From positions 1,302,001-1,366,000 of the forward strand of contig CAWCQU010000002.1 in the NCBI GenBank assembly GCA_963797765.1: a DNA stretch of 64,000 nucleotides, written 5' to 3'. Under the pieces are notes generated by a model. That model saw only the letters and a program-made list of their open reading frames with translations. It ran no database searches and was not told the DNA's origin. A program made the translations under genes and the position numbers. Below, in pieces: positions 26,854-37,137 of this stretch. The stretch is from JBGPTK01 sp963797765. Lineage in GTDB: Bacteria > Acidobacteriota > Terriglobia > Acidiferrales > UBA7541. Numbering within the stretch: position 1 is the stretch's first letter; the number at the start of each line of letters is the position of its first letter.

Positions 26854-27258
26854 ATGGGCAGCATCTGGCGCGGCATTACGCGAACGATTTTCTGGTCGTA
26901 CGAACGCGGCAGTTGGCCCTACGATGTGATGGTGCTGACGATTGTTTTGTTCGTATTGTTCACCCCGCGAGGCTGGTTCCACGATCAACCCCAGAATGTC
27001 GTATTGCCTGGTGCGGACGTCCAGATGATCGCCGACGACGTTGCAGGCCACGTACGGATGTACCGCCTTGATGCTCAGCTATTGGCCCCATCCAAGCGCG
27101 CCGCAAAACCCACTCCCGAGTTGGAAGAACAGACCCACGAAATTCTCGGCAAGACAGTCGAGGAACTGAAGGGCCAGAGATTCCAAATCACCAGCATCGC
27201 GCCGGTGCTAGGCGATGATGGTGGCGTGCAGTACTATGACGTTGCGGTGAAACGCTAG
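26854..27258 (+). CDS. small membrane protein of the ABC/Lol cluster
   Basis: A 134-residue protein whose ATG is 1 bp after the ATPase stop. One transmembrane helix lies around residues 21-36 (VMVLTIVLFVLFTP), followed by a periplasmic part with a long charged helix (PELEEQTHEILGKTVEELKG) and a beta-strand end. I know no family for it. The tight spacing places it in the transporter operon. Confidence 0.65.
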   Translation: MGSIWRGITRTIFWSYERGSWPYDVMVLTIVLFVLFTPRGWFHDQPQNVVLPGADVQMIADDVAGHVRMYRLDAQLLAPSKRAAKPTPELEEQTHEILGKTVEELKGQRFQITSIAPVLGDDGGVQYYDVAVKR

Positions 27259-27381
27259 CCGTCCTCTCTTGCTCCCGCGTCCGATGGAAAGTGCAACGGC
27301 GCCTCCGTTCGGCACGTCACACCCCCTGTGCTATTATGGCTGGGTTTTGCGTCCGCCGAGGCGGGCGAGGAGATTTCCCGC

Positions 27382-28071
27382 TTGATCCGAAGAATTGCAG
27401 GGACGGCATTCGCGTTGCTGGTAGCGGTGGGCGTTGCATCCGCGACGCAGAGCCGCTCGAATTGGACTCTGGGCACGATCCTGCGAAATATGGACTCCGA
27501 AGCGCGCGATTTCCGAAGCCTGACCGCCAATATCGAGAGGACCAAGGTCACTGTGGTGGTTGACGACAAGTCCACCGAGACCGGGCGGCTGTTCATCCGC
27601 GGCGACAACATGCGCATTGATTTGGCCGAGCCGGATACGCGGACGATCCTTCGCAGCGGCAATAATCTATACATTTACAACCCAAAGCTAAGCCGGGTGG
27701 AGGAGTACGATCTCGGCAAGAATCGCGCTTTGGTGGATCAGTTCCTGCTCCTGGGATTCGGCACTTCGGGCCATGAGCTCGAGAAAAATTACGAGATCGC
27801 ATTGGTGGATGAAGAAACGCTCGACACGCGGAAGGTAGTGCTACTTGAATTAACGCCCAAGTCCGATAAAGTTCGTGACCAGATCTCGAAGATTCAAATA
27901 TGGCTGGATGAATCCGCCTGGCTGCCCGTGCAGCAGAAATTTTTCGAGACTGGCACGAAGGATTATTTCATCATCCATTACACGAGTGTCGTCCGGAACG
28001 CCAAAATTCACGATACTCAGTTCAAGCCTCATTGGCCCAAGGGCACCACGAAGGTTCGCCCCCAGGGCTAA
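27382..28071 (+). CDS. LolA-like outer-membrane lipoprotein-sorting protein
   Basis: A 229-residue periplasmic protein: signal peptide (AFALLVAVGVASA), then a LolA-like fold (NMDSEARDFRSLTANIERTKV, GRLFIRGDNMRIDL, LYIYNPKLSRVEEYDLG, VDQFLLLGFG, KIQIWLDESAWLPVQQKF). Proteins of this shape carry lipids or lipoproteins across the periplasm. TTG 27382 is chosen since it gives an ordinary signal peptide and has GGAG 10 bases upstream; GTG 27328 adds 18 residues. It closes a run of lipoprotein, permease, ATPase, membrane protein and LolA-like carrier. Confidence 0.82.
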   Translation: MIRRIAGTAFALLVAVGVASATQSRSNWTLGTILRNMDSEARDFRSLTANIERTKVTVVVDDKSTETGRLFIRGDNMRIDLAEPDTRTILRSGNNLYIYNPKLSRVEEYDLGKNRALVDQFLLLGFGTSGHELEKNYEIALVDEETLDTRKVVLLELTPKSDKVRDQISKIQIWLDESAWLPVQQKFFETGTKDYFIIHYTSVVRNAKIHDTQFKPHWPKGTTKVRPQG

Positions 28072-28148
28072 TTTCCTGTGCGAATTCCCGCTACACGGGT
28101 GCGAGCCCGTTCAAGCGAATCGGCAAATCCCTGAACTCCCGTGACCGC

Positions 28149-28976
28149 TCAGCGAGAGGCCGCGGGACGCGTGCCTTCGGCCCAACTGAACGCGAACCAG
28201 ATCGCGGCATCGGGCCGGTCTCCCCAGGCTGCTAGCTCCGCTAGCGCCGATTCCAATTCAGACTCGCGAATCAGCCCGTTCGTGAGCATAACCTCGCGGG
28301 CGCCGGCGATAATCTTGATGGTGTTGCGCAGTATGTGCGCGAAAGAATCTTCTCCCGCACAGGCGCCATACCAGATCCATTTGTTGCGCAGCGGCTTCAG
28401 CCCCGCGGAATAGAGCAGCCCCACCAACTTCATTCCGATATCAGGATCGTTGCCGAGAACCGTGTAGCTCCGCATGTAAGCGCGCCATAGCGCATCGAAG
28501 CCTGCGGGTTCCGGCCACACTCGCTTGATTGGGTGGTCATCGTCCGTCAAAACGACGCGGCCGCCGGGCCGCGCGGCGCGCACCATTGCTTTTACGATTG
28601 CGAGAGGATCAGTAACATGTTCAAGCAGGAAACGCGTGTGCACAACGTCGAATGAGCCCCATTCTTGTGGGCTCAGCGGAAGCTCGATCGCATCGCCCTG
28701 GCGAAATTCAATCGAACTTTCTTCGCTGGCCGCGCTGGCCTGGCGAATTGCTTCCGTGATTTGCGTGGCATCGCGCTCGATTCCGAGGACTCGCCGGCCG
28801 GCCGAGCGTGCCATGGCGCGGGTAAATTGGCCGAGCCCGCTTCCCACATCCAAAATAGTTTCGCCACCCGCGAGGCGAAGTTCCGCCAGGCAAGCGACAT
28901 TCAGCATTTCATTGAGGCGGGAAAGGCGCTGCTGTTCGCCGGGGTCGGTGCCGTGGATGTAATGGGAACTGCTCAT
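28149..28976 (-). CDS. class I SAM-dependent methyltransferase
   Basis: A 275-residue protein with SAM motif I ILDVGSGLGQFTRAMA (about residues 41-56), acidic loop RVLGIERDATQ, motif II GDAIELPLSP and motif III/post-I FDVVHTRFLLEHV. The C-terminal third is a helical cap. The substrate is unknown. It lies 18 bp after the ada stop on the same strand, so it may be cotranscribed with ada. Confidence 0.85.
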   Translation of the reverse strand: MSSSHYIHGTDPGEQQRLSRLNEMLNVACLAELRLAGGETILDVGSGLGQFTRAMARSAGRRVLGIERDATQITEAIRQASAASEESSIEFRQGDAIELPLSPQEWGSFDVVHTRFLLEHVTDPLAIVKAMVRAARPGGRVVLTDDDHPIKRVWPEPAGFDALWRAYMRSYTVLGNDPDIGMKLVGLLYSAGLKPLRNKWIWYGACAGEDSFAHILRNTIKIIAGAREVMLTNGLIRESELESALAELAAWGDRPDAAIWFAFSWAEGTRPAASR

Positions 28977-28994
28977 TCGTTTTCGATGTCCTGC

Positions 28995-30122
28995 CTACCT
29001 TTTGGCGGTTTTGGATGCGGCAGTGGAGGGCTTCGATGCAGCTTCGTGTTCGATCAACGCTTTTTTGCGATCCAATCCCCAGCGGTAACCTGCCAGGCTT
29101 CCATCGCCGCGCACCACGCGATGGCACGGAACCAAAATCGAAACAGGATTGGTGGCGCAAGCGCTGGCCACCGCGCGAATCGCTTTCGGCCGGCCAATCG
29201 CCCGCGCAACCTCCTTGTAGGTGCGCGTGGAGCCGTAAGGAATCCGTTGCAACTCTTCCCACACGCGGCGTTTGAATGCGGTCGCTTGCACATCGAGCGG
29301 CAAATCGAGATTCGGTTCCTGGCCGCGCAGATGCCGCACTAATGTTCTCACCCACTGGTGCATGCCGTTGCGATCGCGATGAATTTCAGCGCGAGGATAT
29401 TCCTGGGCCAGCGCCGCCTCAAGCGGTTCGTCCGCGTTGCCCAGATAAACGGCGCTCACGCCTTTTTCCGTTTTTGCCACCAGCACGCGTCCGAGCGGAG
29501 AATCGGCAATGGTGTAGCCAATGCTCATTCCTTCGCCGCCGCGGCGGTAGGTGGCGGGAGTCATTCCCAGATGAACCGGCGCGCGTTCGTAAAGCCGGCT
29601 GCTCGAACCAAAACCTGCTTCATAGAGTGCGGTAGTCACGTCATCCCCCTTTTGCAATTGTGTTTTCAGCCGGCGCATGCGAAGTGCGTCGGCATAATTT
29701 CGAGGCGAAACACCCATCACGCGTTTGAAGGTGCGCGCCAGGTGAAACGGGCTCTTACCAATTTCCGCGGCGAGACCCGCCAGCGTAATGGCTTCGTCAG
29801 GCTGCGCGGCGATTTGCGTTTCGATGAACCGGCAAATCCGTTGAATTAATTCCGCCTTGGGATTGCTCGGCGAAGTATCACGAGGCCGGCAACGGCGGCA
29901 CGGCCGGAAGCCTTCGCGTTCCGCGGCATCCGGAGCGGAGAAAAAAACAACCTGCGCGGGACGCGGTTTGCGCGACGGACAGGACGGGCGGCAATAAATG
30001 CCGGTGGAGCGCACCGCGTAAACAAAGGCCCCGTCGAAGCGCGTATCGCGCGATTGCACCGCGCGCCAACGGTTGCGGCCTCCGTTATGTTGCAACCGCG
30101 TTTGTATTGATCTTGATTTCAT
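28995..30122 (-). CDS. ada: Ada: bifunctional DNA alkylation repair protein and regulator
   Basis: A 375-residue protein with all three Ada parts. The N-terminal zinc/phosphotriester domain has Cys in GIYCRPSCPSR (about residues 44-48) and FRPCRRCRP. The AraC-type DNA-binding domain reads LAAEIGKSPFHLARTFKRVMG and YEAGFGSSSRLYERAP. The C-terminal O6-methylguanine methyltransferase has VPCHRVVRG (active Cys near 333). Methyl transfer to the N-terminal Cys turns Ada into an activator of repair genes, normally its own. ATG 30122 has GAGGAAAGGA upstream; an in-frame GTG lies 6 codons before. The middle methyltransferase gene directly follows. Confidence 0.95.
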   Translation of the reverse strand: MKSRSIQTRLQHNGGRNRWRAVQSRDTRFDGAFVYAVRSTGIYCRPSCPSRKPRPAQVVFFSAPDAAEREGFRPCRRCRPRDTSPSNPKAELIQRICRFIETQIAAQPDEAITLAGLAAEIGKSPFHLARTFKRVMGVSPRNYADALRMRRLKTQLQKGDDVTTALYEAGFGSSSRLYERAPVHLGMTPATYRRGGEGMSIGYTIADSPLGRVLVAKTEKGVSAVYLGNADEPLEAALAQEYPRAEIHRDRNGMHQWVRTLVRHLRGQEPNLDLPLDVQATAFKRRVWEELQRIPYGSTRTYKEVARAIGRPKAIRAVASACATNPVSILVPCHRVVRGDGSLAGYRWGLDRKKALIEHEAASKPSTAASKTAKR

Positions 30123-30366
30123 TGTCCTTTCCTCATTCACCCGTCCACATTAGCGAAGTGTTTCAATCAGTTCTATCCGAATCTTGCGGTCAAAGCCAAT
30201 AGGTTGGGTCGCGTTTGATGCGGCAAACAGCGTTTGGGGATGGAGAAATCCACAGGTGCATTGCAAGTTTAGACACGCTGTTGCCGGGCTCGATTGACCG
30301 CAGCGCTCCAGCAGGCCATATTGCCAAAGCTCAGAGCCACATTGGGGATCTTCTTGGGGGGCAATT

Positions 30367-30858
30367 ATGGGGGCTGCTCGCGACGCACGGGAATCTTTGC
30401 CTGCGGAGACCGTTGTAAAAGAAACTGAAAATCGAACCGGTTCAGGGCGCGCCACGGTGTTTGCGCCGCCGCGGAAATTCTCTCGTGTGCCCACTTACGC
30501 CGTCGGTGTGGGCCGTGAGCGCCGCCACTCTCCGCGCGCCATGCTTTCATTGCCGCTGCGTCTGATCGAAGTGGCCACCGTGAGCGAAGTGCTGCCCATC
30601 AGCCTGGTGACGCAAAATATCAGCGCGTCGGGCGTTTATTTCTTATCGCCGCGGCACATCGAACCGGGGACTTCGATTGCGTTCGAGGTGGGGCTGCTTG
30701 AGCGCCCGTTGGGTCACGGAAGCGTGCGCATGAGCACGGCGGCCCATGTGGTCCGCGTGGACGCAACGGGGACGCCGGGGTGGCATGGCGTCGCAGCCAG
30801 CTTTGACGATATTGAATTCCGGCGCGACGAGACTTTGCCGATTCACATCGTCCGCTAG
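30367..30858 (+). CDS. PilZ-domain protein
   Basis: A 163-residue protein. A 50-residue basic leader is followed by a PilZ domain with RRHSPR (RxxxR, about residues 53-58) and QNISASGVYF ((D/N)xSxxG, about 83-92), both intact. It should bind cyclic di-GMP and act as a cytoplasmic effector. ATG 30367 follows GGGGGG. No partner gene is adjacent. Confidence 0.85.
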   Translation: MGAARDARESLPAETVVKETENRTGSGRATVFAPPRKFSRVPTYAVGVGRERRHSPRAMLSLPLRLIEVATVSEVLPISLVTQNISASGVYFLSPRHIEPGTSIAFEVGLLERPLGHGSVRMSTAAHVVRVDATGTPGWHGVAASFDDIEFRRDETLPIHIVR

Positions 30859-31057
30859 CCGGCTTGCAGCTAAAACAATCGACGAAGAAAAGATCCTGTA
30901 CTCTACTGTTTGAGATTTGCTCCGGATTCCTCGCCCATAGTGCGGGCTCGGAATGACCCCGAAGTGAATTCTGCGTGGACGGTGTAAGCTCTGCTTCCTT
31001 TCCTGCGCGAATTGCCGGCGGCGGGTTCCGCATTTCTCTGCTACCATTTCTTCATTC

Positions 31058-31744
31058 ATGGTTCACTCTCGTTTCACGGCCCGTGCAGTTTTACTGGATT
31101 GGGACGGCACGCTGCTGGATTCTTACCGGTCGGATGCCCGCGCCTATCTGAGCATGTTCCGCACGCTGGAAATTCCCTGGGGGCTGGACGACCTGGCGCT
31201 TCATTATTCGCCCAATTGGTATCACGTGTATCGGGCCGCGCGTCTGCCTCGCTCGAAGTGGGAAATGGCGGACCGGCTTTGGAGACGCGCTTACTCACGA
31301 GAGAAGCCCAAATTGCTGCCCGGCGCGCGGCGCGTGTTGCAGAATCTGAGCCGGCGGTTCGAGTTGGGATTGGTGACCAGCGGAAGCCGGACGCGCGTGC
31401 GCAAGCAACTTCGCGAATTCGAATTTACAACAATATTTTCCGCCTGCATCTGCAGCGAAGATGCCCAGCGGCGCAAGCCGCATCCCGCGCCGTTGCAACT
31501 GGCGCTGCGCCGCCTTCGATTGGCTCCTGAAGATTGCGTTTACGTGGGCGATTCCGCCGAGGATATGGAAATGGCCCGCCGCGCGGGAGTCCGGTCCATC
31601 GGGATTTTGGGCCCCTTTCCCACCCACGACCGGGTGCGGGCTGCCGATCCGTATGTCTTGCTCGAATCCATCGCCGAACTGCCGTCGTTGATTGATGTCT
31701 CTCCGGCGCCTGACCCAACCAAATTAAGCAAGCCGAGAAACTGA
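31058..31744 (+). CDS. HAD-superfamily hydrolase, phosphoglycolate phosphatase-like
   Basis: A 228-residue HAD phosphatase of subfamily IA. Motif I LLDWDGTLLDSY (nucleophile Asp near residue 11), motif II GLVTSGSR, motif III Lys in RRKPHPAPLQ and motif IV VYVGDSAEDMEMARRAG are all present, with a helical cap between motifs I and II. The usual DFDGT is DWDGT here. The substrate is probably a small phosphate ester; it cannot be named. Confidence 0.88.
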   Translation: MVHSRFTARAVLLDWDGTLLDSYRSDARAYLSMFRTLEIPWGLDDLALHYSPNWYHVYRAARLPRSKWEMADRLWRRAYSREKPKLLPGARRVLQNLSRRFELGLVTSGSRTRVRKQLREFEFTTIFSACICSEDAQRRKPHPAPLQLALRRLRLAPEDCVYVGDSAEDMEMARRAGVRSIGILGPFPTHDRVRAADPYVLLESIAELPSLIDVSPAPDPTKLSKPRN

Positions 31745-31827
31745 TTTGTTCCACGCAATTCCTTACGGATAAAACAGCCTGTCGTCCACACTTTGATTTT
31801 TTAGCGATTGAAACCTGCCGCCCCGAA

Positions 31828-32754
31828 TTAATTCGGGGGAGGCGGCGGTGGCACCTTGGGCAAGGTCTGCTTTTCAGGCGCGCCGGCCGGGGCGGAAACA
31901 GCAGCGGGAGCAGCGGCAGGAATAGGAGGAGGGGCGCCCTCTTCGGGATGCACGTTCACTGACTTGATCACCAGGCGCAGGTGGACGGGATCGCTTTTCT
32001 CGATGGGCATGTAATCATCGGAGCGCACGTAAGTGGGGAACCAATACTTCTGCGCAAAATTCTCGCGAAAAGTTTCGAAGAATTTAAAAGGAAGCACGGT
32101 GCCGCGGGCGGAAGAATCGGTTACGTACTGCCCGTACGTTTTCACGATGGCGAAATCCTGATCGTCCACCCACACCGCGCCATCGAACAGCGGTGTGCCG
32201 CGCAACAGCCTCCTCGGCTTCACTCGAAAAATATAGGTGTGCAATTGGTCGAGCTGTTCCATGCCCTCGTAGCTCAGAACGTAAAAAGGCAATTGATCGG
32301 TGGTCAGGACAAACGCAGGCAATGACGTCAAAAACTGCACATCTTCCATCCCCACTTCCACGCGCTTTAGTGTGATGACGGGCCGTTTCAAAATTCTTTC
32401 CACTCGCTCCCCATCCGGCTTGGTAAAGAGCTGGCCGCTGAGTTCGTATGAGCCGCCGGGATCGGCAGGGTCGCCCTCCTCCTGAATTCGCACGTCCTGT
32501 TCCAGCGTGTACTTCTGATAGGCTTTCTTCATCACATCTTCATTGGCCGTGAAGCGCTGGATAATATCGGCCGTCGGCACCGGAGGCGCGTCCGGGTTCG
32601 GTTGGATGGGGATGCGCTTCACTTCAAATTTTGGCGGAGGAGCAATTGGGCCTTGCGGTCCTGACGAGCTTTGGCCACTCGCCGTTACGGCAAGCGCGGA
32701 AGCCAGCCACAGGATTCCGAATAAAAAGCAAGTTGTGGAAATCTTCCAGTTCAT
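31828..32754 (-). CDS. secreted LolA-like/outer membrane protein, unknown role
   Basis: A 308-residue protein with a signal peptide (FLFGILWLASALAVTASG). Residues about 75-255 give a beta-rich fold with LolA-like character (YTLEQDVRIQEEGD, VWVDDQDFAIVKTYGQYV, WFPTYVRSDDYM). The last 50 residues are a Pro/Ala-rich tail ending in PPPPPPN, probably unstructured. No catalytic motif is visible. A periplasmic carrier or structural role is only a guess. Confidence 0.7.
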   Translation of the reverse strand: MNWKISTTCFLFGILWLASALAVTASGQSSSGPQGPIAPPPKFEVKRIPIQPNPDAPPVPTADIIQRFTANEDVMKKAYQKYTLEQDVRIQEEGDPADPGGSYELSGQLFTKPDGERVERILKRPVITLKRVEVGMEDVQFLTSLPAFVLTTDQLPFYVLSYEGMEQLDQLHTYIFRVKPRRLLRGTPLFDGAVWVDDQDFAIVKTYGQYVTDSSARGTVLPFKFFETFRENFAQKYWFPTYVRSDDYMPIEKSDPVHLRLVIKSVNVHPEEGAPPPIPAAAPAAVSAPAGAPEKQTLPKVPPPPPPN

Positions 32755-32900
32755 CGTTTATGCGCACCCATAAACTTAGATGCCAGTTTCATCCTATCTG
32801 GCTGGCGTTTCAAGCGATACCGGCGCAGGGCAGCAATTCAGCTTGCTTTGCCGACCGGTTTTGGTGGCACAGGCACTCTTGCTTGTGCGGGTAAGGCGTG

Positions 32901-32920
32901 CGCCAATCGGGAGATTGGCG
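32901..32920. repeat. palindrome CGCCAATC-GGGA-GATTGGCG
   Basis: Perfect 8-bp arms with a 4-base loop, between two minus-strand genes. The same arms with a TTCC loop recur at 49290-49309, and the GGGA-loop layout recurs at 47177-47196 with other arms. Just before it is another hairpin-like stretch, GCACAGGCACTCTTGCTTGTGC (about 32869-32890). Confidence 0.75.
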
Positions 32921-32956
32921 TTCCCAGGCAAATTTCAAATTCGAAGTGGCGGGTAA

Positions 32957-35900
32957 TTATTCCGAGCCCGGCGATTCCAGGGTCAACGGGCTGAATCGCA
33001 CCGTGTATTCACCCGGGGGACCACCCGGAGTGAGCGGCGGGAATTGCAGGCTCAGCAATGCGGAAAAATTCTTCATTTGGATCGTCATGCGCGCGCAATT
33101 TCTCGCGCAATCCCATTCCAGTGCCAGCCCGGCCTTCCCCGGAGTGCGAACTTCCAATCGATTTGTGCCCGCCGGCAATTCCAGCGGAGCGCTCCCCGGC
33201 TTGTATGATTCGCAATGTTTCGCCGGGGCATCCTTGGCTTCGGGGCCCGGTTTTGCTTCGGCCATGCCCCAGCAAAATTGGGTGGAGTGTTCGGCGCGAA
33301 ACACTACCGGAACCGAATTGACAGCAAGGAAGGACTGGGAATGCTTTTCCTGGCCCGCCGGATCGCGCTGCGCGGCATTCAATTGGACGCGATAATTCAC
33401 GCGAAGGACGTCGTTGTCCTCGATACGAGCCGTTTTTTCGATGCTCGCGCCGCCCGGCAATACATCGGGGGCTTCGTAACGCATCCGCAACGCTGGATTT
33501 TCCTTTTCATCCGTCCATTCCGCCTGATACGCGCGATTGAACATTCCGTATCGCCCCCGAGCACGCTCGGGGCTTGTATCCCGGGGATTATCCGCAAACG
33601 AAAAATGATCGCTTAGCCCGCCAACGCTGGTGAGCAGATCCAGCCGGGAGATTTTGTCCACCAGAGCCATTGCTTGCCCGCCGGATTCGGGTGAAACGAT
33701 CAGGCGCAAATGCGTATTTTCCAAGACCCATTCATTCGCGCCGTCACGATCGAAATCGAATTGATAGTGATTGACGGCTCCTTCCTTCACCGGAACGAAG
33801 AGAATCGGCACGTTACGCTGGTCGTCTCCCGAACTCACTTCCAGCGTGCCGTGGATCAGCCCGTCCGGCGAAAGATCGCCCGCGCTTCCCGCGGCATTTC
33901 CGCTGGCAGTTTTTAGTTTTATCCGGCCAGGAGTGATTCCTTTGGGCAGCATGCGGAAATTCGCGTTGCCTCGCAGCGGTCCCTGCAGCTTGAAACTGAC
34001 ATCGTGATAACGCTCTTCGTCGGCGTTCGTTGCTTCCAGGCGCAATTCAACACCGGCTTCAGCGGGAATGGCGACGAGGGCGGGCTGCGTAGCCAGCGAG
34101 ACCTCCGCGCCCAACGGCAACCGCACCGCATCCGTGATGGAAAAATCGAATCCAGGGTGGGCGTGATTATCTTTCTTGGGTTTTTCAGGCACTGACGGCG
34201 TGTAGCGGAGCGTGATTTTTAGTAATCGAGTATATTGCGGCGCGGCTCCGCGCGGCAGATCGACGGTCAGCGTGTGCGAGTTTGCATCCCAATGGCCTTC
34301 CGTGGCGATTTCGTCGTCGAGCATCACATGCGCGGGCTGGCTTTCCAGCCGCAGCCGGATTTCCGCGCGGGCGGGCGCGAAGAAAGTCAGTTCCATAGTC
34401 CGGTTATCGCGTTCCGCGCGAAGCAACTCCGCGCCCGCGAACACAATGGAATCTTCACACGGGGGAGCGCCCTTGATGCCGGAACATAGAGGCTGCTCGA
34501 CCGGAAATAAAACCGATAGGCGCGGTGGCACGGTCACATCCACGGAAATATACTTTTCCTGATTGCTGCGTGCGGCGGAGTTGGGCGAAAGAATTTCGAA
34601 TTTCTGTTCGCTGGCGGCATCCTGGTCCAGGTTCGTCACACTGAGCAGGGCCGTTCCGTTTTTGCGATTTCCCAGCGTTTCCGTGCCTTCATTGCTCACC
34701 AATTGCGTGACGATCAGCCCGTGGGATTTATTGTCTTCCGGCGCCCTTCTGACCACCGTGGCGACTCCGGTGGCCCTCACGATCTCCAATAGCTGCTGCG
34801 CCCAATCTTCCAACTGCCGCGTATTTTCCTCCGCTGATTCTTTCCGTGTGGCGAAAGCCTGGCCAAATTTTTCATCCGGCTCGATCACGCGCCCCGCCCC
34901 GAACCTCCAGAAACGGGCCAGCGTAGTGCCCGGCGATGGAACCGCGTCCGGCGACCCCGCCCACAGTTGCTGCAGAATTGCGCCGCTTGGGCGCGCCGGC
35001 AAAAAAAGAAGCATGCCGCCGCGGCGGACATATTCCACCAGCGTCTGTTGCGCCTTCTCCGAAAGCAGGAACTTGGCTTGCGACGGATCGGGCACCGGCA
35101 GCAGAACCAGCCCATGCCGCAAGAATTGTTCCACCGGCTGATATTCCGCGTCGAGAAGCTCACTGGATAGATTCACAATACGTCCAGCCTCCTCCAACCG
35201 TTCAACGATGTGCGAGACATGCTCCACATCTTCGCCGCGAAGTGTTTCCTCGGGATACGCGCCCACGGGATAGACAATTCCATAGTCCGCGCGCTTATGA
35301 GACGCGGCGATCCATTCTCCCCATCGTTGCAGCATTTGAGCGTTGCGAGCCACCGGAACCGCCCGCGGCTGCCGGCTTCCGTTTGGATCGAGCGCGGCGT
35401 CCCAGCGGTAGAATCGATTGGCCCACGGCACCGAATAGCCGGCGGGCGTAACCGTATCCTGCAACGGAAAATAGTTGATCCCGTGCAGACCGTTCGCGAG
35501 CGCCAGGCGTGAACTCAACAAAGTGTTTTCAGGTGGGCTGGCTTGTGGACGATCATCATCTCCAAAGCAATACCATCCCGCTTGAAATTCGATCAGGATC
35601 GGCGGAAACGCAGGTTGCGTTTTCAATTCCTCGACAAAAAATTCGATTGTCGCGGCGTCCTGTAAGTTCAGATGGCGTTCGCCTGGCTCGGTCGATTCGC
35701 CCGGCGGCATGTACCATTGGCCCATCGCTCCGATGGGGCGCTCCAAGCCGAATCCCGCGGCTGATACGCGCATATCCGTGGGATTGATATAACTCTGCAC
35801 ATCCAGCCCGCCCGCTTCGAGCATCGCGCGCAAATCCTGCATGTAGCGCCAGAAAAGCGGACCTGCATAGTTGGTGCGCTCGATGGCCATATCGTCTTCA

Positions 35901-36839
35901 AGCTGAACAAAGAGCAGCGGCCCGCTGACTTCCCTGGCCTTTTGGTCCTCGGAAGGATTCGCTTTTATCGCCACGGTGTGGGACGCGCCGTAGGGCGCAA
36001 GTTCGCGCGCCACCGCTTCCAGCCACTTCTTCGTGTAAGCCATGTGCGTTGCGTTGGCGAGCAAATCTTTTGCCATGGCTTCGGTGTCATGCGAATTCAA
36101 ATAGGAAAACGGCGGATAGCGCCCGTCCAGAATATCTACCTGCGTCCATATGATATTCGGGCCGCTGCAGCAGCCATTCCGGATAACCTCCATGGCGCCA
36201 TTCGTTCAAGATTTGCGGGCCGGGGCGAGCATTCAGCTTGAATCCCTTTTCGGTGATCAATTGAAGGAGTCCGCGCAAATCGCGGCGCGGATTCGAGTGG
36301 CCGTCAAAATCGAGCTGGCCTTCGCGCGGCTCGTGCCAGTTCCAGGGAATGTAGATATCGATTGTATTGATGCCCAGAGCTTTGTAGCGCGAGAGCATTT
36401 TCGCCCATTGGTCGCGCGGCACCCGGTAATAGTGGAATGCTGCCGAGTGAATAAAAAATGGCACGCCGTCAATTTGCAGTTCGGGATATCCGCCATGATT
36501 GACGATGGCCACGCCTCGCGGTTGCGCGGCGGCGGTGGCGGATTGGCCCGTTCCTCGCAGGATCGATGCCTTGGAATAAGAGATCGCACCCGCAATCGCT
36601 AGGGTGGCCAGAGCAATCCCGACGCCAAGCAAAATTACTCGGATGGCAGTGGAACCCTTCGAATTGAGTGTGCTTGGGAACAAGGCTGGGGAATTCTCCC
36701 ACGGTTGACCGTCCCATGCCACAACAGGCGTTCTTATTCTCCGAAAAACCGTTTTTGATTCCCGGGGCGAACCATTCGTTCCTCTGATAGAATTCCCCGC
36801 TTGCGGACATTGGTCCGCCGCACCCGTGCAACTATCCAC
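32957..36839 (-). CDS. very large GH35 (beta-galactosidase-like) protein (one frameshift)
   Basis: About 1290 residues when one extra base near 36150 is ignored. An N-terminal membrane-spanning segment (VILLGVGIALATLAIAGAI) is followed by the GH35 barrel start (FFIHSAAFHYYRVPRDQWAKMLSRYKALG, YIPWNWHEP, NARPGPQ). The acid/base site reads GPLLFVQLEDDMA, where GH35 usually has QxENE, so the acid/base Glu looks replaced by Asp. The nucleophile site LIEFQAGWY is kept. C-terminal beta domains (about residues 600-1290) follow. It should act on galactoside-type glycans outside the cytoplasm. The start is uncertain; the frame from 36839 overlaps the divergent acyP gene by 14 bp, and an inner TTG near 36680 may be real. 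Confidence 0.75.
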
Positions 36840-37122
36840 CCAGGCAAAGCGCTTCTACGTTTCCGGAATGGTTCAGGGCGTGGGATTTCGATTTTTTGCT
36901 CAGCGATCGGCAAGCCGGCTGGGAATCACCGGCTACGTAAAAAATTTGGCGGACGGGCGCGTGGAAGTTTACGCCATAGGACAGCCGCCGCAACTTGATG
37001 CTCTGCGCAACGAACTGAAGCGCGGGCCACGATCGGCATCGGTTTCCGAAGTGGCCGAGGAAGATGCCGCTTTATTGCAGGAATATCTGGAACGTTTCGA
37101 AGTTGAATCGGGGCACTGGTAA
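36826..37122 (+). CDS. acyP: acylphosphatase
   Basis: A 98-residue enzyme hydrolysing carboxyl-phosphate bonds. The phosphate loop with catalytic Arg (GMVQGVGFRFFAQ) and the catalytic Asn strand (GYVKNLADGRVEV) are both present. The GTG start at 36826 gives the usual length. It is divergent from the GH35-like gene and lies 15 bp ahead of apt. Confidence 0.93.
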   Translation: MQLSTQAKRFYVSGMVQGVGFRFFAQRSASRLGITGYVKNLADGRVEVYAIGQPPQLDALRNELKRGPRSASVSEVAEEDAALLQEYLERFEVESGHW

Positions 37123-37137
37123 CAGGGAGAGACGCGA

